Shown here in pieces: positions 9,858 through 16,985 of a DNA stretch of 64,000 nt. Under the pieces are notes generated by a model, which was given only the letters and a program-made list of their open reading frames with translations, had not been told where the DNA came from and did no database searches. This DNA comes from Chitinophaga chungangae (GTDB lineage: Bacteria; Bacteroidota; Bacteroidia; Chitinophagales; Chitinophagaceae), in contig NZ_JAGHKP010000004.1 of assembly GCF_017742215.1 (NCBI RefSeq), forward strand, positions 372,001 to 436,000, in the 5' to 3' direction. Every line of letters starts with the position of its first letter. The first letter of the stretch is position 1. Made by a program: the position numbers and the translations under genes.

Positions 9858-11018
9858 TCATTGAGCGTTTACGCCGCCACAAAATTCTGCCAGCCCGTCG
9901 GTCACCGACTGTTGATCGTCGCCCAGGAAATATGCCTGTTTCAGATCGCCGCATATCAGGGTGAGTTCCTGCTCCGGGATTTTTGTGTCCTTTTTGGTGG
10001 CCAGCACACGCACGCCATGTGTGCTTCCCAGCTGGCGACTGCCGGAAAACTGGCATTTCCTGATCTTCGCGTATGCGCGGTTCGTCATCGCTTTATAAAA
10101 ATATGGCTCGATGGAAAGTGCTTTGTCGAAATCGGCAATGGCCTCGTCAAATTGCAAATTGTTCAGTTTTATCGTGCCCCTGTTAAAGTATGCTTCGGCA
10201 TAGGTGCTGTCTGTCTCGATCGCTTTTGTGCAGTATTTGAGCGCAGTTTTGGTGTCGCCTTCGCGGTATTTCGCCTGCGATTTTTTCAATGCATCGTGGA
10301 TTTTGTCCAGCCTTTTGTCCGGCGAAGTTTTTCCTTTTTTGGTGACTTCCACCGCGAGCACTTTGCCGCTGGAATAATAGATGGTCGTTTCGCCGTCGAT
10401 CTGCCCGTTTTTAAATGTGCTTCTTTGTTTGATCTGCCCGTTCGGAAAGTATATTTCCCATACGCCTTCTTCTTTGCCGTTAACGAATTCACCTTTTTGT
10501 TTCAGCGCGCCGTTCCGGTAATATTCCTGTTCCAGCCCGTGTTCCCGGCCATTGCTGTAGGAGCGTTCCATTAAAACCTTACCATTCTGGAAATACATTT
10601 TGCGCGTGCCCTCGGCCTTGCCGTCTTTAAATGTGCCTTCTTGGAACTTTTTGCCGCTGTAATAATAATTGATGACGGGGCCGGTGTACGGGGCGTCGCG
10701 GAAGTACCAGAGGCTGTCCGTTTTTTTCATCTGGTAGGTGGAAGGGATTTTCCGGATCTCTTCAGGGCGGCTGCGGTATGCTTTGGTGAAGAGGTAAGCC
10801 GCAGCGTCGAAGTTTTCAAAGCCCAGGAGTTTCAGCGTATCCTTGTTTTTGATGATGGTAACGTCCGCAATATCGTCCTGGAGAATTTCATTGCCCGGCT
10901 CCGGGTCGTGCACAACAGTGACCGAATCGACGATATATGCTACTTTCTGCTCCTGTTGCGCGTACGAAAATCGTACGGTCAGCAGCAACGTGAGGGTCAA
11001 AATCACGGTATATTTCAT
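9858..11018 (-). CDS. MORN_2 (YwqK-like) repeat plus TPR protein, secreted
   Basis: Protein of 386 aa with a signal peptide ending near SYAQQ. From about residue 120 to 230 there are at least five repeats of the form G-x-F-K-D/N-G-x-x-x-G-x-x-x-x-Y (for example GTFKDGKAEG and STFKNGQIDG). These are the MORN_2 variant found in YwqK-type proteins. A TPR pair follows (about 255-330: YAEAYFNRGTIKLNN, FYKAMTNRAYAKIRK). Such proteins are usually structural or binding modules; no enzymatic motif is seen. Two Cys residues near the C-terminus (KCQF and LICGD) could pair in the periplasm. The specific function is unknown. Confidence 0.8.
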   Translation of the reverse strand: MKYTVILTLTLLLTVRFSYAQQEQKVAYIVDSVTVVHDPEPGNEILQDDIADVTIIKNKDTLKLLGFENFDAAAYLFTKAYRSRPEEIRKIPSTYQMKKTDSLWYFRDAPYTGPVINYYYSGKKFQEGTFKDGKAEGTRKMYFQNGKVLMERSYSNGREHGLEQEYYRNGALKQKGEFVNGKEEGVWEIYFPNGQIKQRSTFKNGQIDGETTIYYSSGKVLAVEVTKKGKTSPDKRLDKIHDALKKSQAKYREGDTKTALKYCTKAIETDSTYAEAYFNRGTIKLNNLQFDEAIADFDKALSIEPYFYKAMTNRAYAKIRKCQFSGSRQLGSTHGVRVLATKKDTKIPEQELTLICGDLKQAYFLGDDQQSVTDGLAEFCGGVNAQ

Positions 11019-11154
11019 AAATGCAGGGATTTGGCAGGACTAATATAGTATTTCCGTCCGTTATGGGGTTAAAATAAAGCCTAATCCTGCCGAACCTGCG
11101 GACAGGCGAATTTTTTTGCTGAAATAACCCGTTACATGTAAATTACCGACTATT

Positions 11155-11418
11155 ATGTGCGAGCACGAACGGAAATATTGCCCCCGCTGCAACGGCGGTT
11201 TCGAATGCAAGGTCGGTTCTATCCTGCTCTGCCAGTGTTCTGCAGTGGAGCTGAGCCAGGAAGACCATGATTATATTTCAGCGCGTTATGCGGACTGCCT
11301 TTGCGCCAACTGCCTCCGGGAAATGAAGGCGGAACGGCATCAACGCTTGTTCGAAGACAAACTCCACAAAATATCCTCCCTTTATTTCCAAAAACCGGGC
11401 GCGGCGAAGAAACCTTAA
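11155..11418 (+). CDS. Cysteine-rich CWC family protein
   Basis: Small 87-aa protein with three CxxC-like groups: a Cys at residue 2, YCPRC (about 9-12), then CQC and CLCANC (about 28-54). The overall match is to the Cys-rich CWC family, of unknown function and probably metal binding. ATG 11155 follows an AT-rich 136-nt gap. Its 3' end faces the HD-domain gene, with 10 nt between the stop codons. Low molecular weight and the paired Cys residues suggest a zinc ribbon; no partner is evident. Confidence 0.75.
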   Translation: MCEHERKYCPRCNGGFECKVGSILLCQCSAVELSQEDHDYISARYADCLCANCLREMKAERHQRLFEDKLHKISSLYFQKPGAAKKP

Positions 11419-11428
11419 AAACGGGTGC

Positions 11429-11956
11429 TTATTTTTTGAATACCGGCAAAGGATTCAGCGGGTGTTTCAAAAAATTGCGGAATGTTTGCCGGAGGAGAAA
11501 CCAGTGAAATCCGCGGTTGGGGAATTTTTCCCGGATGGCTTTCAGCTGCGACCGTTGGATACCGAATGACGTTAACCCCAGCGAAACGTCCGTCCAGTCC
11601 GCCTCCCGGAAGGTTTCCACCGTTTTTTCGAAAGGCCCTGTATACCGGCTGGTTTTGTGATGCCAGGAAATCATCAGCGAAATTTCCTCCAAAAGCGCTT
11701 CCTGTCCGGTTTCGGTGAAATAGGCCCGTAATTGTGCGATGGAAGGCGCGAGATAATCGAAGGTATGGTCCGTCCAGATGCCGATATCGTGAAATACCGC
11801 GGCGATGGCGTAGGTCGGGACGTTTGCATTGTCGTCCAGCAGCAGGCAGTTCGCTAAAACGCGGTAGACGTGGTTCCTGTATTTTTCGTAATCGCCGCCA
11901 AGGGCCGGTTGAAATCTTTGCAGCAATGTTTCTACGTTGGGGTCGGGGAACTGCAT
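11429..11956 (-). CDS. HD-domain phosphohydrolase-like protein
   Basis: Cytoplasmic protein of about 175 aa from the ATG at 11956. The frame is open further upstream to 12064, but that would run into the divergent ogt gene and its promoter, so the short start is chosen. NHVYRVLANC supplies the first metal-ligand His, and AAVFHDIGIW is the HD dyad of the phosphohydrolase fold; MISWHHKT adds further His residues. Members hydrolyse phosphomonoesters or nucleotides, and the substrate cannot be told from sequence. It is divergent from ogt with an 86-nt intergenic region. Confidence 0.82.
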   Translation of the reverse strand: MQFPDPNVETLLQRFQPALGGDYEKYRNHVYRVLANCLLLDDNANVPTYAIAAVFHDIGIWTDHTFDYLAPSIAQLRAYFTETGQEALLEEISLMISWHHKTSRYTGPFEKTVETFREADWTDVSLGLTSFGIQRSQLKAIREKFPNRGFHWFLLRQTFRNFLKHPLNPLPVFKK

Positions 11957-12019
11957 GGGGTAAAATTTTGGTCGTGTAAATGTAGCAAGAACCGGGTTTC
12001 CCGGGAAAACGGAAGCCGG

Positions 12020-12027
12020 TAATTTTG
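12020..12027 (+). promoter_or_regulatory. Promoter -7 box of ogt (TAATTTTG)
   Basis: Perfect match to the Bacteroidota -7 consensus TAnnTTTG. It ends 15 nt before the ogt ATG, which implies a very short 5' untranslated region. Confidence 0.6.
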
Positions 12028-12042
12028 TATAAAAATACGACC

Positions 12043-12543
12043 ATGGAATATTATCACAAAACAATGGCCTCGCCCGTAGGGAAACTGACGCTGATCGCGG
12101 GCGGAAAAGGCCTGGCGGCCGTACTCTGGGAGCACGACGATCCCCGGCGCGTGAAAGTGCCCGCTGGCGCGGAAATGTCGGAACACCCGGTATTGCTGGC
12201 GGCCGAGCGCGAGCTGAATGAATATTTTTCCGGCAGGCGCAGTTCGTTTTCCATCGGCCTCGATCTTACCGGAACCGGTTTTCAGAAGCAGATCTGGGAA
12301 GCCCTGCTCACCATTCCTTTCGGCGAAACGAGAACGTACGGCCAGATCGCCCGGCAGATCGGCAAACCGGCCGCCGTGCGCGCAGTGGGCGGCGCGGTGA
12401 ATAAAAACCCTGTGTCCATCATCGCGCCCTGCCACCGTGTGATCGGCGCTTCGGGCCAACTGACAGGCTTTGCCGGCGGATTGGAAAACAAGGCTGCACT
12501 GCTGCGGCTCGAAAGCGCGGAAACGACGGGAACGTTTTTTTGA
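12043..12543 (+). CDS. ogt: Methylated-DNA--protein-cysteine S-methyltransferase
   Basis: Suicide DNA-repair protein that moves the alkyl group from O6-alkylguanine (or O4-alkylthymine) to its own cysteine. It has 166 aa from ATG 12043; the upstream in-frame TTG lies inside the promoter box. The acceptor motif is IIAPCHRVIG with Cys130. The helix-turn-helix region ETRTYGQIARQIGKPAAVRAVGGAVNKNP and the closing segment GFAGGLENKAALLRLE are intact. No Ada domain is present, so this is the stand-alone Ogt/MGMT form. alkA follows 59 nt downstream with its own promoter-like box, making a small alkylation-repair cluster. Confidence 0.96.
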   Translation: MEYYHKTMASPVGKLTLIAGGKGLAAVLWEHDDPRRVKVPAGAEMSEHPVLLAAERELNEYFSGRRSSFSIGLDLTGTGFQKQIWEALLTIPFGETRTYGQIARQIGKPAAVRAVGGAVNKNPVSIIAPCHRVIGASGQLTGFAGGLENKAALLRLESAETTGTFF

Positions 12544-12577
12544 AAACACGCAACCGGCATTACCCGGAAAGGATCGT

Positions 12578-12585
12578 TATCTTTG
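12578..12585 (+). promoter_or_regulatory. Promoter -7 box of alkA (TATCTTTG)
   Basis: Perfect TAnnTTTG match in the 59-nt gap between ogt and the DNA glycosylase gene. It ends 17 nt before the GTG start. No convincing -33 TTG element is seen upstream. Confidence 0.55.
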
Positions 12586-12602
12586 AGAAAACCCGGTGAT
12601 CA

Positions 12603-13256
12603 GTGTTGCAAACCTTTTCAGCAGAGAATTTTCACGCCATTTGCGACGAGCTGGCGGTGAAAGACGCCGAACTGGCGTTTATCGTCAAAACCTACGGTTA
12701 CCCGCCGATGTGGACAAGACCGAACACTTTCGAATCGATGATACACATCATCCTGGAGCAGCAGGTGTCGCTGGCTTCCGCGCTGGCGGCGCTTAACAAG
12801 CTGCGGGAAAGGATCGTTGAAGTAACGCCGGAAAAATTGCTGGAACTGACGGACGAAGAAATGAAAGCGTGTTATTTCAGCCGCCAGAAAACATCGTACG
12901 CACGGGCGCTGGCCGCCGCCATTCAAACGGGGCAGTTCAGCCCCGCTGCCATGGCGACGCTTCCCGACCACGAAGCGCGCGAAAAACTCATGGCATTAAA
13001 AGGTTTCGGCAACTGGACGGTAGACATTTACCTGATGTTCGTTTTCCAGCGCGCGGACATTTTCCCCGCCGGAGACCTGGCCGCAGTCAACGCGCTGAAA
13101 CAGGTCAAACAACTTCCCAAAGACATTTCAAAAGAAAAGCTGCTCGGCATCACCGCCGCCTGGCAGCCCTTTCGCACGGTCGCCACCATGCTGTTGTGGC
13201 ACTATTATCTTTCCCTGAGAGCAAAACCCGTGAAGAAGAAAACGGCGGTGGTGTAA
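12603..13256 (+). CDS. alkA: DNA-3-methyladenine glycosylase II (HhH-GPD)
   Basis: Base-excision repair glycosylase of 217 aa that removes 3-methyladenine and related alkylated bases. The helix-hairpin-helix is LMALKGFGNWTVDIYLM (about 129-145). The catalytic Asp is Asp158 in FPAGDLAA, so the GPD motif is complete. There is no iron-sulfur cluster cysteine set. The start is uncertain: GTG 12603 is followed immediately by TTG 12606, no ATG fits, and the promoter box sits 17 nt upstream. It probably acts alongside the adjacent ogt against alkylation damage. Confidence 0.93.
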   Translation: MLQTFSAENFHAICDELAVKDAELAFIVKTYGYPPMWTRPNTFESMIHIILEQQVSLASALAALNKLRERIVEVTPEKLLELTDEEMKACYFSRQKTSYARALAAAIQTGQFSPAAMATLPDHEAREKLMALKGFGNWTVDIYLMFVFQRADIFPAGDLAAVNALKQVKQLPKDISKEKLLGITAAWQPFRTVATMLLWHYYLSLRAKPVKKKTAVV

Positions 13257-13279
13257 GTTGCCGTTTTTCAAAAAATCCC

Positions 13280-13287
13280 TATCTTTG
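13280..13287 (+). promoter_or_regulatory. Promoter -7 box for the ABC-F leader transcript (TATCTTTG)
   Basis: Perfect TAnnTTTG box with a TTG at 13258-13260, 19 nt upstream, as the likely -33 element. Transcription should begin near 13294, giving about 210 nt of leader before the ABC-F start codon. Confidence 0.65.
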
Positions 13288-13293
13288 CAACTC

Positions 13294-13502
13294 ACATAAA
13301 ACGTCCTCCAGTGAAAATTACTAAGTAATTATTCAGTCTCCTTTTTGAATAACGGGCCTTCAAAGGCTCACCAGGCAAGCCTTTGCCGGGATAAACTTAG
13401 TGAATATGTGATTTTTTCCTTTTGATCCATTCGGATGCTGATCTTTTCGGGCGATGCGCCCCGGTTATATTTTTTTATTGACTGTTTAAACTACCCGCTT
13501 GT
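13294..13502 (+). promoter_or_regulatory. Structured leader of the ABC-F gene, candidate attenuator
   Basis: The leader holds mutually exclusive hairpins. One is an 8-bp perfect stem, caaaggct/agcctttg (13361-13368 with 13378-13385). Two others compete with it: gcct/aggc (13356-13359 with 13364-13367) and ggcaa/ttgcc (13374-13378 with 13383-13387). Further on, gggcg/cgccc (13449-13453 with 13457-13461) is followed by a T-rich run at 13465-13477, which is terminator-like. A five-codon reading frame sits at the 5' end. This layout is known for ribosome-targeting antibiotic resistance genes controlled by attenuation; that reading is inference. Confidence 0.5.
13311..13328 (+). CDS. Possible five-codon leader peptide MKITK
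   Basis: GTG AAA ATT ACT AAG TAA begins about 17 nt after the inferred transcription start. That is the same distance as between promoter box and start codon in ogt, alkA and the DUF4856 gene of this window. It lies just upstream of the competing hairpins in the ABC-F leader. Stalling of a ribosome here could change the folding downstream. No Shine-Dalgarno sequence is evident, which is normal in this phylum. Confidence 0.3.
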   Translation: MKITK

Positions 13503-15089
13503 ATGAGTATTATCCTGCACGATATTACCTACTATCATAACGACCGTACACTCCTGTTCGAACATCTCAACTGCTCCATCGAGAGCGGGCGTCATGTAAA
13601 CCTCATCGGCAACAACGGTGCGGGAAAATCCACGCTGCTGCAGATCATGGCCGGCAGGCTGGCGCCTTCCGAAGGCTCGGTGACGGCATCTTCCCGGCCA
13701 TACTACGTGCCGCAGCAACTGGGCTGGCTGCAGCAGCAAACCGTCGCGGAAGCATTGTATGCCGATGCAAAAATGAAGGCGCTGCAGGCCATTCTTCGCG
13801 GTGAAACGAACGAAATATTTTTTGAAACGCTGGCGGATGAATGGGATATTGAAGAAAAAGTATTGAAGGCGCTGGCAGACTGGCAACTGGAGCACGTATT
13901 GCCTACGCAACCGATGCGGCTGCTCAGCGGCGGCGAACAAACGCGTGTAATGCTTGCCGGTATGGAGCTGAACGCACCGCCCATCGTGTTGCTGGACGAG
14001 CCCACCAATCACCTCGACATGCGGGGCAGGCAGCAGTTGTACCGCTTTATCGAAAAATACAAAGGCACGCTGGTGGTGGTAAGCCACGACCGGGCCCTGT
14101 TGCAGCTGAACGATACAACGCTGGCGCTGGCGAACGGAAAGCTGGAACTGTACGGGGGCAATTATGAATTTTATAAAGCGCGCCGCGAAGAACAATTGAA
14201 TGCTTTGCAGCAAGACGTTCATCACCGCGAAAAAGAATTAAAACTCGCCAAAAAACAGGCGCAGTTGTCCAAAGAACGCAAGCAGCGCCAGGAAGGCCGC
14301 GACCGCGATAAAGGGCAGGGCGGCATCCCGAAGATCTTTGCCAACACCATGCGCAACAGCGCCGAATTAAGCGGCGCGAAATCGCAGGCCGTGCACGCGG
14401 AAAAAGTGGGCGGCATTTCGAAGGAATTGCAGCAGCAGCGCGAAATATTGGGAAAAGAACAACTGTTGCAGCTGCGGTTCCCGGATTCTTTGCTGCACCG
14501 CGGGAAAAAACTGGTGCACGCCGTGGGCGTGAATTTCGCCTATGGCAAAAAAGATCTTTGGCCGGAACCGCTCGATTTCCAGATCAACAGTGGCGACCGC
14601 GTGACCATACGTGGCGCGAACGGGGTGGGGAAAACCACACTGCTGAAACTCATCATGGGTATTTTACTCCCCACAAAGGGAATCCTGGAACGGGCGCCCT
14701 GCCAGATCATTTACCTCGATCAGCAGTACAGTTTTATCGATCCGGAAAAAACGGTGGTGGAACAGCTGGAACGATTTAACCGCCAGCACCTGGAACCTTC
14801 CGCGTTAAAAACGCTGCTGATCCAATACCAGCTGGGAGTTGAGTTATGGGACAAGAAATGCGCGCAGCTTAGCGGCGGGGAAAAGATGAAACTGACCATC
14901 TGCTGCCTGTATGTATCCAACACGCATCCGGATGTGATCGTGCTGGACGAGCCCGGCAATAACCTGGACATCAGCAGCCTGGAAGTGTTCACTCATGCGC
15001 TGAAAACCTACAAGGGCGCATTGCTGCTGGTTTCGCACGACGCAACCCTGGCGGAAGAACTGGAAATGAAAACCTTTATCGAGCTTTAA
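13503..15089 (+). CDS. ABC-F family ATP-binding cassette protein
   Basis: Cytoplasmic protein of 528 aa with two ABC domains and no membrane segments; such proteins act on the ribosome. Domain 1 has Walker A GNNGAGKST (about 36-44), signature LLSGGEQTRV and Walker B IVLLDEPTNHLD. The linker (about 205-290) is rich in Lys, Gln and Glu and predicted helical, as in the P-site tRNA interaction motif. Domain 2 has GANGVGKTT, LSGGEKMKL and VIVLDEPGNNLD. There is no long C-terminal extension. Both glutamates following the Walker B aspartates are present, so both sites should be active. It could be a translation factor or an antibiotic-protection protein; the long leader favours the latter. Its stop overlaps the convergent gene by 14 nt. 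Confidence 0.93.
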   Translation: MSIILHDITYYHNDRTLLFEHLNCSIESGRHVNLIGNNGAGKSTLLQIMAGRLAPSEGSVTASSRPYYVPQQLGWLQQQTVAEALYADAKMKALQAILRGETNEIFFETLADEWDIEEKVLKALADWQLEHVLPTQPMRLLSGGEQTRVMLAGMELNAPPIVLLDEPTNHLDMRGRQQLYRFIEKYKGTLVVVSHDRALLQLNDTTLALANGKLELYGGNYEFYKARREEQLNALQQDVHHREKELKLAKKQAQLSKERKQRQEGRDRDKGQGGIPKIFANTMRNSAELSGAKSQAVHAEKVGGISKELQQQREILGKEQLLQLRFPDSLLHRGKKLVHAVGVNFAYGKKDLWPEPLDFQINSGDRVTIRGANGVGKTTLLKLIMGILLPTKGILERAPCQIIYLDQQYSFIDPEKTVVEQLERFNRQHLEPSALKTLLIQYQLGVELWDKKCAQLSGGEKMKLTICCLYVSNTHPDVIVLDEPGNNLDISSLEVFTHALKTYKGALLLVSHDATLAEELEMKTFIEL

Positions 15090-15375
15090 TAAACGAGGGA
15101 ATTTGCTGCTGTATGTCGTGATGATCGATGTACGGATTATAGGTAAGTCTCTGCTGTTGAACGCCGGTAGCGATGAGATACAGGAACTGCGGATCGAAAT
15201 CGTCCTGGTGGTTAAGCGGCCTTAACCCGTTGTCGTGATCACGGCCGAAACATACCCGCGTGCCCTCGATGTCTACTGTAATGCGGTAAAAAATACCTTC
15301 CTGGTCGATCGTTACCGGGAGGCGCCATACTTTGCCATTATAGGAAATGCTGATAGGGTACTGTTCGGTTATCAT
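15076..15375 (-). CDS. Hypothetical 99-aa protein
   Basis: Small acidic-to-neutral protein with no signal peptide or membrane segment and no family that I recognise. The sequence looks like a compact beta-rich fold (ISISYNGKVWRLPV, GIFYRITVDIEG, TRVCFGRD). ATG at 15375 follows a leader with a perfect TAnnTTTG box on this strand (15471-15478). Its last 14 nt overlap the convergent ABC-F gene. The promoter box and plausible composition suggest it is a real gene. Confidence 0.65.
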   Translation of the reverse strand: MITEQYPISISYNGKVWRLPVTIDQEGIFYRITVDIEGTRVCFGRDHDNGLRPLNHQDDFDPQFLYLIATGVQQQRLTYNPYIDHHDIQQQIPSFIKAR

Positions 15376-15470
15376 AGACGTATTAGTTTGAAAGTTAAAA
15401 GATACACCAGTGTAGTTATCATCAACATCCGGGCCAATGCCGGGAAGGTTTTTCTAATGAGCCAGGACAA

Positions 15471-15478
15471 CAAAGGTA
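15471..15478 (-). promoter_or_regulatory. Promoter -7 box (TACCTTTG on minus strand) for the 99-aa protein gene
   Basis: Read on the minus strand this is a perfect TAnnTTTG. It lies about 95 nt upstream of the start codon at 15375. Confidence 0.45.
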
Positions 15479-15506
15479 CGGTAATCGGCGCTCTTCGCAC
15501 GCAGTT

Positions 15507-15531
15507 TTAACAGCCGTAGTACGGCTGTTAA
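15507..15531. repeat. Perfect 11-bp inverted repeat, terminator or operator
   Basis: ttaacagccgt and acggctgttaa are perfect reverse complements separated by agt. The element lies in the 260-nt gap between the rhamnulokinase stop codon and the promoter of the 99-aa gene. Downstream on the plus strand is a T-rich stretch (15542-15562). On the minus strand, the direction of the kinase operon, no good U tract follows. It could be a weak terminator for the kinase operon or a protein-binding palindrome. The rest of this gap shows nothing else. Confidence 0.6.
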
Positions 15532-15635
15532 ACGGATGTGGTCTTTTTGTTTTTTTTTGAATATTTAATGGCTTGGCGGGTGTGTTTTTGGGGCGGCATT
15601 ACAAACAACCATGGATAATCCGGGCCGGATAGGTA

Positions 15636-16976
15636 TTATGAAACGGGGATGGCGCCGGCAAATTTCGTTAAGGTAACGAGGTTTTCCGGCGCATTTTTTT
15701 TGTTCCATGTAGAATGGATGGCCATTGCCGCGCCGATAGCGGAAGCCTGTGCAACGTCTGCCCCATACACTTTTTTATCCGGGAATGCGGCGGCGAGCAG
15801 GTGCATGTAAAGCTCGTTTTTGCTGAAACCGCCATCTACAAATATATTTTCCACTTCTCCGCCCTGCAATACCAACTCCGCCGAATGACGCTGCTGCGCC
15901 ATAATGTCGATCATCAGCTGGTGATAAGCTTCTTCCGCGCTGGCGAATGCAGACAATTCACGTTTTGCAAAAACACCGGCATCGGGGTATTTCAAATGCA
16001 GCTGCCTGACGAGCGCGGCGTCGAAACGCATATGATGGAAATCGTTTTCGTTCTTTGAAAAATGCGCGGCAATACGCGTTACCTGCAATTCATGCTCACG
16101 GCCGGCAAACAGCCGCGAAGCTTTTACAGGTTTGCCGTGAAAAGAAAGATAACAAAGACAGTCCTGCTGCAGCTCATCGTCTGTAAGCGGCGAATGATTG
16201 AACGGGTTGAGGCTGATGCACCAGGTGCCGGTGGAGATCAGCAGGAATGGCTCTTTGAATTGAACGAGATAGGGGATGAGGGCGGCCGAGCTGTCGTGCA
16301 GGCCCGTGCCGGTTGGATAGTTCCCCCCGAACACTTTATCAGACGGCTGCAACGGCGCCAGTTTGCCGCGTACGCCTTCTTTTTCCGTCCATTCGTGGTA
16401 TTGCTGCCGCCTGAAATCCCAGAGGTTCGTGTGGCAGCCGATACTGGTGAGCTCCGAGCAGGCGGTGTTGGTAAGCAAAAAGCTCATGTATTGTGGCAGG
16501 TGCAGCGCGTATTGCAGTTTTTTGTACAGCACGGGCTGTTCGTATTTCAGGCGGTACAATTGCATGCCAGAATTGAGACTGCCCAGTATGGGAGAGGCGG
16601 ATACGCGGGGGAACACGGTTTCGCCGCCGTATTGTTCATAAAATTGTTGCCGCAGCGACGGGGGATAAGGTTTCAGGTAATTGTACAACGGCGTGAGCGG
16701 GCGGCCGGTTTCGTCGATAAACACCATGCTGGCGCCATAGGTGGAAAAGTTCACCGCGCGCACGTCGAATTGTTCCCGCCCGGGCAGCGCGGCCACCGCG
16801 TCCAGCACGAAGCGGCGCAGCTGCTGAAGGTCTTCGCAGGCGTCGCCGTCTTCGTCGGTCGTTTCTTCCAGCCGCACGCTCTCTTCGAACACAATACGGT
16901 ATTGTTCGTCGAAAAGGAACAGTTTTTTGTTCGTTTTCCCGATGTCGAAGATGGCTATGACGGGTATTTTTTCCAT
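15636..16976 (-). CDS. rhaB: FGGY-family carbohydrate kinase, probable L-rhamnulokinase
   Basis: Cytoplasmic sugar kinase of 446 aa, probably phosphorylating L-rhamnulose at O1 with ATP. The N-terminal phosphate-binding loop is IFDIGKTNKKLFLFD. A C-terminal segment VDGGFSKNELYMHLLAAAF is the second FGGY nucleotide-binding region, followed by ASAIGAAM. Specificity is inferred from the gene 9 nt upstream, which encodes the fused rhamnulose-phosphate aldolase and lactaldehyde dehydrogenase. L-fuculose or another ketose is the alternative. It is the second gene of a minus-strand operon controlled from the 19.1-19.3 kb region. No rhamnose isomerase is present in the window. Confidence 0.85.
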   Translation of the reverse strand: MEKIPVIAIFDIGKTNKKLFLFDEQYRIVFEESVRLEETTDEDGDACEDLQQLRRFVLDAVAALPGREQFDVRAVNFSTYGASMVFIDETGRPLTPLYNYLKPYPPSLRQQFYEQYGGETVFPRVSASPILGSLNSGMQLYRLKYEQPVLYKKLQYALHLPQYMSFLLTNTACSELTSIGCHTNLWDFRRQQYHEWTEKEGVRGKLAPLQPSDKVFGGNYPTGTGLHDSSAALIPYLVQFKEPFLLISTGTWCISLNPFNHSPLTDDELQQDCLCYLSFHGKPVKASRLFAGREHELQVTRIAAHFSKNENDFHHMRFDAALVRQLHLKYPDAGVFAKRELSAFASAEEAYHQLMIDIMAQQRHSAELVLQGGEVENIFVDGGFSKNELYMHLLAAAFPDKKVYGADVAQASAIGAAMAIHSTWNKKNAPENLVTLTKFAGAIPVS

Positions 16977-16985
16977 TCGGTCGTT

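Noticed and set aside
12022-12064. Longer N-terminus of the HD-domain gene reaching over the ogt start
   Set aside because: It would overlap the ogt promoter and coding start, and the extra residues do not resemble the family. ATG 11956 is sufficient.
15463-15472. A single caggacaaca similar to the susC operator unit near the promoter of the 99-aa gene
   Set aside because: Only one copy is present without phased repeats; a 6-base core match is expected by chance in a window of this size.
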